Positions 49,031 to 60,535 of a stretch of DNA of 64,000 bases are shown here, in pieces. A model generated the notes under the pieces. The model saw only the letters and a program-made list of their open reading frames with translations, had not been told where the DNA came from and ran no database searches. The DNA is taken from the NCBI GenBank assembly GCA_036023115.1, contig JAYKKT010000055.1, positions 11,972,501-12,036,500 on the forward strand, in the 5' to 3' direction. Made by a program: the position numbers and the translations under genes. This stretch comes from Brasenia schreberi (Eukaryota > Streptophyta > Magnoliopsida > Nymphaeales > Cabombaceae). The first letter of the stretch is position 1; each line of letters starts with the position of its first letter.

Positions 49031-51322
49031 ATGAGGAGGCTTTTCGTTCTTTTTTGTTTAGCTTTCTGGTTTATTTATGCTCATTGTGTAAGCGGTGGTG
49101 TCGAAACGAACCAGAAGAAGCAAACCTACATTGTGCACACCGCGGAACCCCAGATCCCGGCGGGCTTCGCCACCCACCAGGCGTGGTACGAATCGACGTT
49201 GGACTCCGTTCGAGAGTCGCCGGCGGAGGATGGCGGGAACGGAATCCTTTATACTTACTCCACCGTGCTCCATGGCTTCTCTTCCCGGCTGACCCCGTCG
49301 GAGGCTGATTCCCTCCGGCGAAAGCATGGTGTCCTTGCCGTGCTTCCAGAAACTGTCTATCAACTCCATACGACGCGAACTCCGGAATTCCTTGGCCTTG
49401 ACAATGCCAACGGCCTTCTCCCGCTCTCTAGCGATGGTGGTGATGTCGTGATCGGAGTTTTGGACACCGGTGTGTGGCCGGAAAGCCGGTCCTACGACGC
49501 CGCGGGGTTCGGGCCATTACCGGCGAGCTGGCGTGGCGAGTGCACGGCTGGGAAGAACTTCAATGCCAGTAATTGTAACCGGAAGCTCATTGGCGCTCAG
49601 TTCTTCTCGGCCGGGTACGAGGCGGCGCTCGGGCCGATTGACGAAGGGAAGGAGTCCCGATCTCCGCGCGACGACGACGGCCATGGCACTCACACGTCGA
49701 GCACCGCTGGTGGATCTATCGTTCCCGGGGCGAACCTCTTCGGCTACGCGCCGGGAACCGCCCGGGGGATGGCTCCTCGTGCACGGATCGCCACCTACAA
49801 GGTGTGTTGGGTCGGCGGATGCTTCAGCTCCGACATTCTCCGCGCGATGGACAAGGCGATCGCTGACGGCGTCAACGTTCTCTCGCTCTCGATCGGCGGT
49901 GGAGTGAGCGATTATCACCGAGATAGCGTTGCCATCGGAGCGTTCGCTGCCATGGAACACGGCATCTTCGTGACATGCTCCGCCGGAAACTCCGGGCCGT
50001 CTCCGTCGAGCCTCTCGAACGTCGCTCCCTGGATCATGACCGTCGGCGCTGGAACGATAGATCGCGATTTCCCGGCGTATGCTGTCCTGGGCAACGGGAA
50101 AAATTACAGTGGAGTGTCGCTTTACTCGGGGAAGGATTTACCGCCAACGGCGACGCTGTCGCTTGTGTACGCTGGAAACGCGAGCAACACGACGAACGGG
50201 AATCTGTGTATGCAGGGAACGTTGATTCCGGACAAGGTTGCCGGAAAGATCGTGCTGTGCGATCGTGGGATCAACGCCAGAGTGCAGAAGGGCGCCGTCG
50301 TGAAGGCCGCCGGAGGTGCGGGGATGATTCTGGCGAACACGGCCGCCAACGGTGAGGAGCTCGTCGGCGACGCACATCTTCTCCCGGCCACGGCCGTCGG
50401 GCAGCACAGCGGAGACGAGATCCGGAACTACGTCCTTACGGACCCGAATCCAACGGCCACGATCATCTTGGGTGGGACGAAGGTCTGCATTGAGCCATCG
50501 CCAGTGGTGGCTGCCTTCTCGTCCCGGGGGCCAAACACCATCACGCCGGCAATCCTGAAGCCAGACTTGGTCGCCCCCGGTGTCAACATCCTCGCAGGGT
50601 GGACCCGAACTGTGGGACCCACTGGGCTCGCTGCCGACGATCGGCGAGTCGACTTCAACATTATCTCTGGCACCTCGATGTCGTGCCCACATGTTAGCGG
50701 GCTTGCGGCACTATTGAAGGCTGCCAAATCTGACTGGAGCCCAGCCGCGATTAAGTCCGCACTGATGACCACGTCCTATGCCACCTACAAGGATGGGAGC
50801 CCCTTGCTGGATGTCTCTACCAAGCGCCCGGCCTCGCCATTTGATCTTGGCGCAGGCCATGTCGATCCCCTGAAGGCGCTGGAACCTGGCCTGATCTACG
50901 ACATCACAGCAGAAGACTATGTTTCTTTCCTCTGTGGGCTCGGCTACTCAGCTAACCAGATGAGTCTTGTTACCAGGCGCAACTATAACTGCTCTGGGCC
51001 TGGGTTCAGCCCAGCCAACCTCAACTACCCATCTTTAGTGGTGCAGTTTAACCAGTCCCAGACCACCATTAAGTTGACTAGGACGGTGACCAACGTGGGT
51101 CCCGCAAGCTCCAGCTATACTGTTTCAGTTTCACTGCCCGACCCGGTCAAAGCAGTGGTTGAGCCTATTGTGCTGAGCTTCGCAGAGAGGGGCGAGAAGA
51201 AGACGTACACAGTGAGCTTCACGTCGAGCTCGCCTCTGGCAGGGACTTCCAAGTTCGGGTCGCTGGAGTGGTCCGACGGTCAGCACCTGGTCCGCAGTCC
51301 CATCGTCCTCACCTGGGCGTGA
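49031..51322 (+). CDS. SBT1.7-like: Subtilisin-like serine protease, SBT1 group (SBT1.7/ARA12-like)
   Basis: A single uninterrupted exon of 763 codons, the usual plant subtilase length. The first ATG at 49031 gives a good signal peptide (MRRLFVLFCLAFWFIYAHC); the open frame extends a few codons further upstream but without an ATG. The I9 prodomain covers about 32-113 and the mature enzyme probably begins at TTRTPEFLG. The catalytic triad is intact: Asp145 in VLDTGVWPES, His218 in GHGTHTSST, Ser549 in GTSMSCPHVSG, with oxyanion Asn320 in SAGNSGPS. A PA domain is inserted at about 370-475 and a fibronectin III-like domain ends the protein. Family knowledge: these are secreted cell-wall proteases, and SBT1.7 acts on seed-coat mucilage and pectin-modifying enzymes. 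The assignment within SBT1 rests on remembered similarity and is less certain than the family. Confidence 0.95.
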   Translation: MRRLFVLFCLAFWFIYAHCVSGGVETNQKKQTYIVHTAEPQIPAGFATHQAWYESTLDSVRESPAEDGGNGILYTYSTVLHGFSSRLTPSEADSLRRKHGVLAVLPETVYQLHTTRTPEFLGLDNANGLLPLSSDGGDVVIGVLDTGVWPESRSYDAAGFGPLPASWRGECTAGKNFNASNCNRKLIGAQFFSAGYEAALGPIDEGKESRSPRDDDGHGTHTSSTAGGSIVPGANLFGYAPGTARGMAPRARIATYKVCWVGGCFSSDILRAMDKAIADGVNVLSLSIGGGVSDYHRDSVAIGAFAAMEHGIFVTCSAGNSGPSPSSLSNVAPWIMTVGAGTIDRDFPAYAVLGNGKNYSGVSLYSGKDLPPTATLSLVYAGNASNTTNGNLCMQGTLIPDKVAGKIVLCDRGINARVQKGAVVKAAGGAGMILANTAANGEELVGDAHLLPATAVGQHSGDEIRNYVLTDPNPTATIILGGTKVCIEPSPVVAAFSSRGPNTITPAILKPDLVAPGVNILAGWTRTVGPTGLAADDRRVDFNIISGTSMSCPHVSGLAALLKAAKSDWSPAAIKSALMTTSYATYKDGSPLLDVSTKRPASPFDLGAGHVDPLKALEPGLIYDITAEDYVSFLCGLGYSANQMSLVTRRNYNCSGPGFSPANLNYPSLVVQFNQSQTTIKLTRTVTNVGPASSSYTVSVSLPDPVKAVVEPIVLSFAERGEKKTYTVSFTSSSPLAGTSKFGSLEWSDGQHLVRSPIVLTWA

Positions 51323-52369
51323 GAGCCATGCCATCACGGCTGGGCTCGGTCGTCGTGCTTCGTTCTCTAGCAAATCTGTTCTATCTAATGTCCTAGTGTT
51401 GGGTTAATGCGTTCGGTCAACGAAAGGCGGACACCAAAGTCTAGGTGTTTTCCGTTTCTATTTCTATTATCGTCAACGAGCTTAATGCTGTAAAATGGTT
51501 AATTGTTGAATTTCAAGAACTAATCAGAAAGCAGCCATTTGTCAATTCGACTTCAGCCTTTTGGCTCATGATGTTCATTTCCTTTCTTTTTGATAAAGTC
51601 TTCTATGAGCACAAATCTCGAGCAAGAAGTGTAATGTAGGATAAGACTCGGTTTTGGCTTTGATCACGAGCGCCTTTGTTTTTCGGTTAAACAATTGTTG
51701 TCGTTTGAAGTGATAGTCACACACCGATAGGGTAAGTATGAGGAGAACGTTAAAAGCGTTCTACACAACTCTAACCTTTGTTTTAAGAGAGAAATGAGGA
51801 TTAATAAGGAAGGTATCGATGGAATGGGTCTTCCAGAATCCAACGTTTACATCAAGATGAAAAGATGATTTTATGTCTATTTTTAGAAAAAGAAAAGAAG
51901 AAAAAATTGTGACTAGGAAGATGAAAAGATTGTTTTAGGTTTATCTTCTTCATCCATGGACTTTAGACTTTTGTTTTTACACACATGACGTGTTGCTTTG
52001 AACTCAACTCATCATGAACCAATGTTTTCAATTAAGTCAACTTCAGATATAACTATCACAAGTTTTCTCCTAGGTTGAAACTTTTTCCTTTAATGTTTTT
52101 GTAATGTCGGTACTCACTCTTGTAATACACAAGTTTTCCACAATGTTAGTATTTTCCTTTCTCTTTACATTTTTCACAATTTTACTATTATGACTTGAAG
52201 ATTTAACATGATCTTAATTTTTACCTTTTGAGGATACCAAAAGACATTTCTTCTTCCATAACGTATATTTTCTTTTGATTGATCAAATAATGAGAATCAT
52301 CTTACTTTTGAAATTCTTCCTTAAGCATAAGACGATTTTCCAACTGTGAAAGAGAGATATCTTCCTTTC
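51323..52369. other. Subtilase 3' flank and unannotated spacer
   Basis: Presumed 3' UTR in the first few hundred bases; no clear polyadenylation signal was picked out. The rest shows no gene. Confidence 0.5.
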
Positions 52370-52870
52370 TATATTTAAGGGAATTCTTGAAATCTTTCCA
52401 AGAAGGAGATAGTGTCTATGATGGAGGACACGACAATGCTATCGTCCATATTCATATTATACTCTTTCAAACTATATAAGAACTGTTCTAGTTCATGTAA
52501 TTGTTCAATAACTAATTTGCCACCTATCATTTTGTAATTGTTAATGCAAAACGCTAAAAAATTCTTACTTGTCAAGTCTTTGACTATCTATCTGGCTTTC
52601 ATATTTTTCTCATAGCTTCTTTGCACTTATTGCGGTTATGTAGGAATTGAAGAAAACACCTAACAAGTTGCATATGTTCTCATCATAACCAAACCAAAGG
52701 AGAAGCAAGGTGAAACCTTTGAGCAAACTTGCAAAAGGGAAATGTGTGATATTGATGACTACACCGGCATGTGGCCATATCTTTTGGCATGGTGAGGAGA
52801 AAATATATCTTCTTTTGCTAGCGAAAGAAATTGTCACCATTAAACCATTAGAGCTTAATGAAATCCGACA
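52370..52870 (-). pseudogene. copia gag remnant
   Basis: The minus strand encodes NYKMIGGKLVIEQLHELEQF and then SIVVSSIIDTISFLERFQEF. This corresponds to the central copia Gag (UBN2) segment with its YKM...VEQ.HEL signature. Upstream pieces (RRYIFSSPCQKIWPHAGV, FNSYITAISAKKL) are compatible with its N-terminal half. Stops and frameshifts are present. No protease, integrase or RT was found next to it, so this is a fragment of an old element. Confidence 0.7.
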
Positions 52871-52935
52871 TCATCACCCTTAAACAAGTTATATTTTTCA
52901 AAAGAGCAAATAAGCCGAAAGAATATTAGGGTAGA

Positions 52936-53183
52936 AGGCTTTTGGAGATTAAAACTATCGACCTCTTCTACAAGAAAGATGATAATATGTAAGTGCTTCA
53001 AAGTGCAGGTTACACTAACCTCCAGGCTTACTCGCTGCATCCGATATCAAAGGACAGAGAGGCTTTTGGAGATTAAAATTGTCGAGTACTTCTACAAAAA
53101 AAGATGATAATGCACAAATGTCTTCAAAGTATAGGTTACGCTAACCTTCAGGCTTACTCGCTGCCTCCGATATCAAAAGATAG
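52936..53183. repeat. Tandem duplication, 124-bp period, next to the copia gag remnant
   Basis: Two units start aggcttttgg at 52936 and 53060. On the minus strand each holds TTTGATATCGGA (53040-53051, 53166-53177), reminiscent of a copia primer site (TGGTATCAGAGC) lying just ahead of gag. The leader of that element may be duplicated; this is inference. Confidence 0.6.
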
Positions 53184-55107
53184 AGTGCAAAAGGTGACAA
53201 TGAATTCTTACATGATACAATGAATACCCCTTGACTCATCTTGCACTAGTAGAGTCAAGTCCTAGACAGACCAGCATACTAGTTAGATGCACGATTAAGA
53301 ATTATAAAAAAGTTTTCAAAATCAGTATAAAGAACATGACAGAGTAGGAAAACACAAGGATAGCCGGTGAAAAGTGTCTCCCAATAGTATGTCTTCCTAT
53401 TTACAAAGCATGGAGGCTATTAAAAAACCAAACTTTTTGGAGTCTTACACAAGGCTCGAGATGTCCAAGATTTTATGTCAACGATGTTTAAGTTACATAT
53501 ACAATCAGTTTTAGTTAACCGACTCCAATTTATACTAAACACCACAAGTCATTAGATTTTAAGCAACTCATTCTTTCAATACATGCCCATGTGGTCACTT
53601 AAGAGCCTCACTTGAAATAGCTTCTTTCAGCGACTTGTTGAAATCTCTTATAAACTACTCCTACGGATAAGGGCTTCAGTCCTGGAGCCATGGAAACAAC
53701 ATTGGGTTCCACGTCAGGACACCCCCTTGAATATGATGATGTTCAGGGATAACATTTTTCAGGGCATTCGTTAGCCGTTAGACATGTTGGCACTCTCCGT
53801 ATGCTTTTACCATATGTAGAATATGGTGTAATCATCGTGAGAAAATCTTTCAGGGCGGATCATCCATCTGTCACCGAACGTTGTCAGTTTGTTGACACTA
53901 AATTGGCCAATGAGTTTTAAAGTCTCAAGCCCTCCTAACATGATTCTTTTCGTGTACAACAGAGTTCTTCCTTTCCTTGTATTGCGCTTAGAATAACCCA
54001 TATCTTTATACGCTCCATATTGTTTTGATTACTTACTTGTATTGTTTCATATCAACTCAATGAAATATATGCATTTGTTGGAAAAGAGGGGGCATCATAA
54101 TATTTCTTCCATGTCTTCTTCCTATAAATCATTATAAAATATAGCAAGATATGCTAATATATCAACATAAAACATACACATGCAACTATCACACATACAC
54201 ACTAGTGTGTATATATATATAATACTAGTTCCTCTCACCTCTAAAAACATAAACTTGTACCTTCACATTACCTTTAAGAACATTATGAGAATGATATGAT
54301 TATCCTTTTTATTTTATCAAACACTTTTGTCAATTTCTAAGTTATATTGATATCTTGAAAAAGTAAAGGTATGAGTGGACATGATCAAAGTTTGTTAGAC
54401 AAGGATACAACACATTTGTATTTCATCCTGCTCAATGAATTAATATTTTTTGGTGATCTAATGATTTGTTACTTGAGAAAAGAAATAAATTAGGAGAATT
54501 TGCAGCACTAAGTTTGCTGAGAGAGAGAGAGAGAGAGAGGACCTCACAACCACAAAACTGTATGTATCTCCCTGCCAGCTCGTGAACGCGCATCTGCCAA
54601 AGCGTGTTCTCCCTTGTTGGACACAAGTACGGCACATAAAGTCGAAAGGAAAGCAACCATTTGAAGATGCACAAAGTAAAAGATGTGTTGGCGTATAGTG
54701 TGTGAATGGGCCTACCTGCGTATGAAGCATGGGTCGGACCACACGGTGGCCACTCTGGAGGGATGGAACCACCATGATTTATTTTTGACTTTTATGTGAG
54801 AATACATTTTGATCTTCACAATCTACCAAAACATTTTCTTTCATTTTTCCATTTTAATTTCTTCCAAAGAAGTACTGAAGGCGATTTCGTGTTTGAGGTC
54901 ATGTGGACATTATGACAGTAGACGTTTTTCGCCAAAACAGGTCAACTCGAGCACAAGTTTTTTTGTCTTTTTGGTTCGACATATACATACTTTTCATGTT
55001 GGGTTTTCATGTCGTGTATGAAAAGGTGATCCTCATAAAGAAAAAGAAATATCTAAGAGTGTCAAACTTTATTTTCATGCAAACTGAACCGAGACCTAGT
55101 TTTTTCC

Positions 55108-55110
<3 letters not shown>
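53184..55110. other. 1.9 kb without a recognised gene
   Basis: Contains a short (GA)n run at about 54518-54540. The open frames here (53807-54001, 54458-54775, 54809-55021) show no motif. Confidence 0.5.

Positions 55111-55175
<65 letters not shown>
55111..55175. repeat. (TA)n microsatellite, about 65 bp
   Basis: Nearly perfect TA dinucleotide run, followed by further imperfect TA-rich sequence to about 55240. Confidence 0.95.
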
Positions 55176-55180
<5 letters not shown>

Positions 55181-55279
55181 ACATGTATGTGTATATATAT
55201 ATATTACATATACATGTATATATGCATATATAGTTTTTTATTACATATGTATATGAATTGTTGAAGCTTAAAATATTGT

Positions 55280-55507
55280 GGTTGGATTTGGAATTCAAAC
55301 AGATTTGGTCGGGTCTTATAGACCCGATCTAATATCCAACGGACCTGTGGCACTACGAGCTAACCCCTCCCGACCCACGTCATCCCCAAGGCTAATGGGC
55401 CAGGCCATTTGGCCTTGCTTCAAATATGGACTAGAAATCTCTGACCCAGCCCTACATTTTCAAGGGCCGGGTCGAGCTCTCGGGCCAGGCCCATTTTGAC
55501 ATCTCTA
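55280..55507. mobile_element. GC-rich hAT-like terminal fragment
   Basis: GACCCG/GGGCC-rich sequence ends, on the minus strand, with TAGAGATGTCAAAATGGGCC. This is the kind of terminus seen in short plant hAT derivatives. The opposite end was not found; the neighbouring TA microsatellite may have replaced it. Confidence 0.5.
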
Positions 55508-55674
55508 CACTCATACAAAAAACTCGCAAAAACCGCAATGAAAGCTCGGGTCCACTTTATACGTTTTTTTTTGGCACAAAAAATGTCCACTTTAAGACAA
55601 GTTATGCCTTGAGAACCCTGACAATTAGGTTGTTGACATAATTCAGCTGACAAAGAACATTCCACCTAGGTTGA

Positions 55675-56285
55675 GACCGATGCATGCTGCTTTGGAGTAG
55701 GGGTTATTCTTATGTAAGAAGAGCATCCAAACACATTCATGAGTAAAAGGTCATATCACCCTGCAAGAGAAGCTACTCAACCTATAACACAAAACTACTT
55801 CGTTGTTCTAGCTCTTGACAAGTGAAAACTTACCTACTTGAGAGATGATTCACATTGCACGCAAATCGCAATAGTTTGAAGTTTATCTAGGAGCAAAGAA
55901 TCACTACCTAATAAGAACAAAGGTGGATCTCTAAGCTTCTTGGTTATGATTCAAAATTGAGTATAAAAGGTGCACGGAGAACTTAGCTGCCATGCACTTT
56001 CGTATCAAAAGGAGGACTAACTCATTGTGTATTATCATTGACTTCAAACTTGTCAAATATATATCAGGCATCCAACACATAACCCATAAATTGGTCAAGC
56101 TCATGGACATGGCATTGTCCGACCAATCTTTCTACCCATGCCCTTCATTGTATGGTGACATCCTCTACTATGATGGTAAAATTTTACCTCCCAAAATATT
56201 ATATTTTGAGGCATACTATGGTTCACACATGGGGACATGTGAGAGAGTTTTTAGGACATATCAAAGAGTTGAGGCTGATTCTTAA
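55675..56285 (+). pseudogene. Ty3/gypsy RNase H and H2C2 fragment, plus-strand copy
   Basis: Frames give a degraded RNase H: TDACCFGVGVILM, then LKFI and EQRITT separated by stops, WISKLLGYD, and downstream GDILYYDGKILPP and GTCERVFRTYQRVEADS. The last corresponds to the H2C2 zinc finger ahead of gypsy integrase. Multiple stops break it. The first ~440 bp are about 90 percent identical, in inverted orientation, to 63310-63775, and several premature stops are shared. Confidence 0.8.
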
Positions 56286-56906
56286 AGGTTGATTCATATT
56301 AGGAATTAGCATGGTCATTCAAAACATGTGAATCAAGTATCAATCGAGCCATGTAAATATGTGTCATGTATGGGTTGAGTAATGTAGGATGATAGATGGG
56401 TTAGGTATATGGATGTAGGTTAACCAAGTAGGATTCAAGGTCATGAGTTGAGTGAACCTATTGACTTTTCAAAAGTAATTAATTTTTATATAAGCATATA
56501 GTATATGCATAGGCTCATAATTCAGATTTTTATATAAGCTAAATGAATGAATTACAATGTATAAATCGATTTTCCAAAGTTCATATACATAATATAACTT
56601 TCTAAATCCATTGAATATGCCATCAAATTTATAACTTTCTAAAACTTTAAATATATAATCATATGTATAATTCTCCAAATCCATGAAGATATAATTCAGA
56701 CTTACTCAATTCATATTTTCAAAATTTTGAAAACTTTTCATATACAAGAAGAAACCTTGTCAAAACGTATTTTTAGCCAGATTTATACATCAAATATGTC
56801 AAGTACTTATACTCAAGATTGCATACACATATTCTCTGGTAATCGAGCCCAAGTACTATTTATTTTACATATGTACATGGATAGATATCTATGATATCAA
56901 TGCATA

Positions 56907-56957
<51 letters not shown>

Positions 56958-57997
56958 CTTAATAGGTTCCCCTAATATTCAACTCAATGAGACTAGGACT
57001 AGGACAATAGTTTACGTCAAATGAACATACACAATTAAGGCTAAGAATGTTTAACAATGGATCAAGCTAAGGAAATCAAACTTGGTTTTATCAAAATGGA
57101 AAGGTTTAGGCTCGAAACCAATTGAATAATACACCAAAGAAGCTCGACCCAAACTTGGACAAGCCACCCTAATCCTGTTCTAGGTGTCGGGCACTTTGAT
57201 TGCATCATGCTATTGTGGGGTCTCTTCATCTAGATTCAAAACACCTCTTTAGCTACTTTTTGTAGATTTGCAAAATCAATTCACATGTTTTTAAAATAAA
57301 TATTTAAAAACAATTTAATGAACCGAAAATAGATTTTTTTTAAGAAAAATTTAGGGTGGTTTATAGATGTCTCTTAAATGAATCCGAGTTGATCAACTGA
57401 TCCGAATAGTAATATATACTTCACATATACTCCTATATATAGTTATACAAAAACTAATAACATAGATACTACATAAACATATGAAAAAATATATATATAA
57501 TATAAAATGGGTTCAGCTCAGGCTCGATACTGTAAGTCTTGGCTCACATGGTGTGGGTCTAAGTCAGGCCATTTGATGCAGGTCTCAGCCTATGAACTCA
57601 AGTTGATCATTCGGCTTAGTGACTAGGATCAAGGCTATTTGTGAACTGAAGTTCAATACATATGGGACATATGGGATTTTCATAAAGAAGGAGTTGGTCT
57701 TAAAGAGAAGAAGAGATAAACATGCAGGTCTCAGCCTACTTTTTGTAAACATGTTTCATATCGTATGATCTGGTTTTTATAATATTGTGATAAATAGCTA
57801 ACAAAAAAAACTGCAGCAAAGAAGCTTGTTGAACATTGACAAACAAAATTACATCATGACAAAGCCCAAGAAAAAACTAGTCTTCGACAGTTAAAAATAG
57901 TTTCTCAGTAGCAAATTAGACCCCACCAGAAGATAAAGTCCTCTCTATCCAAGTAAAATGAAGGAAAGTCACTTAAGAACTAAACAAGCCTGCAAAC
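56286..57997. other. 1.7 kb without a recognised gene
   Basis: AT-rich, with a TA microsatellite at about 56911-56955. I looked on the minus strand for further CK2 alpha exons (HRDVKPHN, DWGLAEFYHP) and found none. Confidence 0.5.
56911..56955. repeat. (TA)n microsatellite
   Basis: About 22 TA units. Confidence 0.95.
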
Positions 57998-59529
57998 CTT
58001 ATATGTATAGTAGCGAATATTATAATCTGTCAATGTTGGGTAGAGAATTTTGAAGTGTGTACTCTTCACATATTCAAAGGTCAGACTTGGAGTTTTTGGG
58101 TGCCGATCGCGAACAATGTCAAGTAGCTTCACAATGTTTGGACCTCCGCATAGGTTTTGGGGTATCTTGGTCTCTCGCTTTATCTGCATCAAGAGAAATT
58201 TAAAATGCATTTATTAAGCATGGAACAAAATATCGTGAAAAGTCTAAACATACTATTTACAGCAGGGCAGTTGGTGTTCCTTTATGAGGCAGAGAGATTA
58301 GAAGCAGGGGGGAAGAGAGCAAAACAGAAAAGGAAAACAATACACCATTTTCTTGGTATAGAAAAAAGATAAAGCAATTCAGGAGTCAAGACTGACAGCA
58401 TCAAACCAGAAGTTTCCATTATTCCTTTGGCAATGCATTTATGTATTGCTTCAGCGAAAACACAAGATATTGAAGGTTTTAGCCTAATCCAGCGGTTTCA
58501 AAGCTTTCACCATTCACATTAGAATACCAACTCACCATTGAGAGCATTAGAAAGCGTCACTCAAATTTGAAACTCAGATTTGCAAGTTACAACCTCTTAA
58601 GTTATGCTGTATCTAGGTTAATTATTTACTAAGCCAGTACCTTTACCATTTTTTATCCTAATTATGTGAAATCACTTCGTATAATGTCATATGCAAGTAA
58701 GAATTCTGAGGTTCATTCTTTTCTTTCCATCATGTGCTTTGACACAAACGTGTAATATAACATGTAACACGACTTTAGCATATAACATGACATACCAACC
58801 ATACAAACACGTAATCTTGTGCCTGAAATTTATTCCTATACAGATTAAGACACGGCTGGAAAATTGGTTCTAAAAATATCAAACATGACACCTTTTAAGT
58901 GAAATACTTGTGAACAGATAAGTTGCTCACAGACTGATACTATACAGACCCAGCAATCTGAGAAACCAAAAGCACATAATAGACAGTTCACTTACATAAT
59001 ATTGTTTAGTTAGGTATTCAGAACCTATCAGGATGCTGAAACTCGTTTGATTAAACCTACATTTTTCAGGCGAAAAAACTGCCATGTTTCAGGATGAGCC
59101 CGGGTTTATGTTTCTTTTAAGTAAGGTTATGTTACACGATTCACACATTCAACATCATCAACAAGCATTAGGTTTTTGAACAAAGAAAACACCGGGATTT
59201 ATCAATCTTCCATTCCCAATTCACCGATTCATCTTAAATCAATAAAACAAGTAACGCGAAATTATAAGCTCAAAACAGGAATGAATAAGTATCCTACCTT
59301 CTTCTTCTTGACGGGCTTGAGAATTTTGATGATGAACCGGTCGGAGTTGGTGGTGTTTATCCCTTCGAACACTTCGATGTATTTTCCCCTCCCCACCTTT
59401 CGAATCACCCCGTAATCGTTTTGCTCCCTGCGTTGAAGAAAACCCTCTTCGACCACCATGGAGAAGCAGGAGATAGAAAGATGCGAGAAGGTGGACTTTA
59501 ATATCCGCGTAGACGCGAGATTTGGACAT
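57998..59529 (-). pseudogene. CKA: Casein kinase II alpha subunit, two-exon pseudogene
   Basis: Exon 1 (59529-59298) starts [10 protein letters not shown] and ends [10 protein letters not shown] before GTAGGA. Exon 2 (58183-57998) follows atgcag and encodes [18 protein letters not shown] to RYYTYK before GTTTGC. This is the N-lobe of CK2 alpha, a constitutive Ser/Thr kinase of nucleus and cytosol, with the glycine loop [11 protein letters not shown] and the lysine-rich stretch recognisable. Between [10 protein letters not shown] and [12 protein letters not shown] the frame shifts; compared with the family spacing about 19 extra bases are present. Exon 2 is open but has several unusual changes (IKRET for [15 protein letters not shown] for FEYVNSTDFK). 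The exons for the catalytic loop and C-lobe are absent. The retained 1.1-kb intron means it arose by DNA duplication, not by retroposition. Confidence 0.85.
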
Positions 59530-60310
59530 GGCACCTCTCCTTCTGCTGCTCTCCGTCAAACCAAGGAAGGGGGAAAGGGAAGAGGAAGAAGAAGATTATG
59601 ATGTTGTTGATGATGATGGTTGGTCAGCACCCACTTTCGTGGATGGCGACGATGATCATGCGATAGGTATCGACCCCTTCATTGCTCGATGATAGAGATG
59701 GATGATGGTGGTGGCGATGATGACATTGATGGTAACGATGGGGCGCAAACGAGGCAAACAACCTGAAAAGAAAGGGTATGGGAATTTGTTTCCAATGAGA
59801 CGGACAATAGCTCGGATTCTTTCCAAAAGTGCAACCGGATAGCATTTTTGTGGTGGATCGTGATCGATCCAGATCCATTTCGAAGTTTACCTATTTCGAA
59901 GAAATTGTCCAAGAGAATTTGGAAGAACACAAACATTATATATAGAGAGGGGGGGGGGGGCGCAGAACGTCCCTTGTGAAAATACGAATCACCAGTTTCA
60001 ATTCCACTGTTTCCAAGGCAAGCCGAACTCCACATGAACTGAGAACACATACGGAAAGCCCATGAGTTCGTAATCTCTCAACCACAGTAGCTTCAACATG
60101 TGAAGGAGGGCCCGTTCTATGAAAAGAATGTCTCTTCAAACTTTAAGCTTATGAGAGCTAGCTCAGCTCCAATGGTGGTGTCATTGCTGCTGATTCTGTA
60201 ATTGTTCGATTAGCAAAAACGGATCCCACTCAGATTATGTCAACCCTAAAAAAGCAACTTCTGCGAAGAGAACTAGCGAGCTGTATCCTCCATTTCATCA
60301 CCACAATTCA
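59530..60310. other. Former CK2 alpha upstream region, no gene
   Basis: Contains a G-rich run at about 59946-59961 with GA-rich flanks. On the minus strand this would be the promoter and 5' UTR of the CK2 alpha pseudogene. Confidence 0.45.
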
Positions 60311-60535
60311 ATGCTCAGTGTGTCGTTTGAGATGAGCAATGAAACTAATGAACTGACCCATTCATTGGTTTGTCTTCATGGCAATGATGAAAACCCTGTT
60401 TTCACTGTGGAGATCCCAAGTGATGTCACCGTTGAAGCTGGGCACAAAGTAAGCTTGATTGATCAATCTCTTTTGGATTTTGGCATATCAGTAGAAGCTG
60501 TAGTTTGTGAAATCATTGGCATTTCACTGATTTGA
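60311..60535 (+). CDS. Unrecognised 74-codon open frame, possible exon
   Basis: Begins with ATG and reads MLSVSFEMSNETNELTHSL to EAVVCEIIGISLI. Residue composition is balanced and unlike the low-complexity frames nearby: acidic and polar residues with a TVEIPSDVTVEAGHKVSLID segment. I recognise no family. A GT at about 60502 could be a donor. It may be an exon of an unknown gene or chance; I have no supporting neighbour exon. Confidence 0.2.
   Translation: MLSVSFEMSNETNELTHSLVCLHGNDENPVFTVEIPSDVTVEAGHKVSLIDQSLLDFGISVEAVVCEIIGISLI

Noticed and set aside
49058..50772. Antisense and shifted frames of up to 184 codons within the subtilase gene
   Set aside because: They are a consequence of high GC in the real coding frame, which has the complete protease domain order and catalytic residues.
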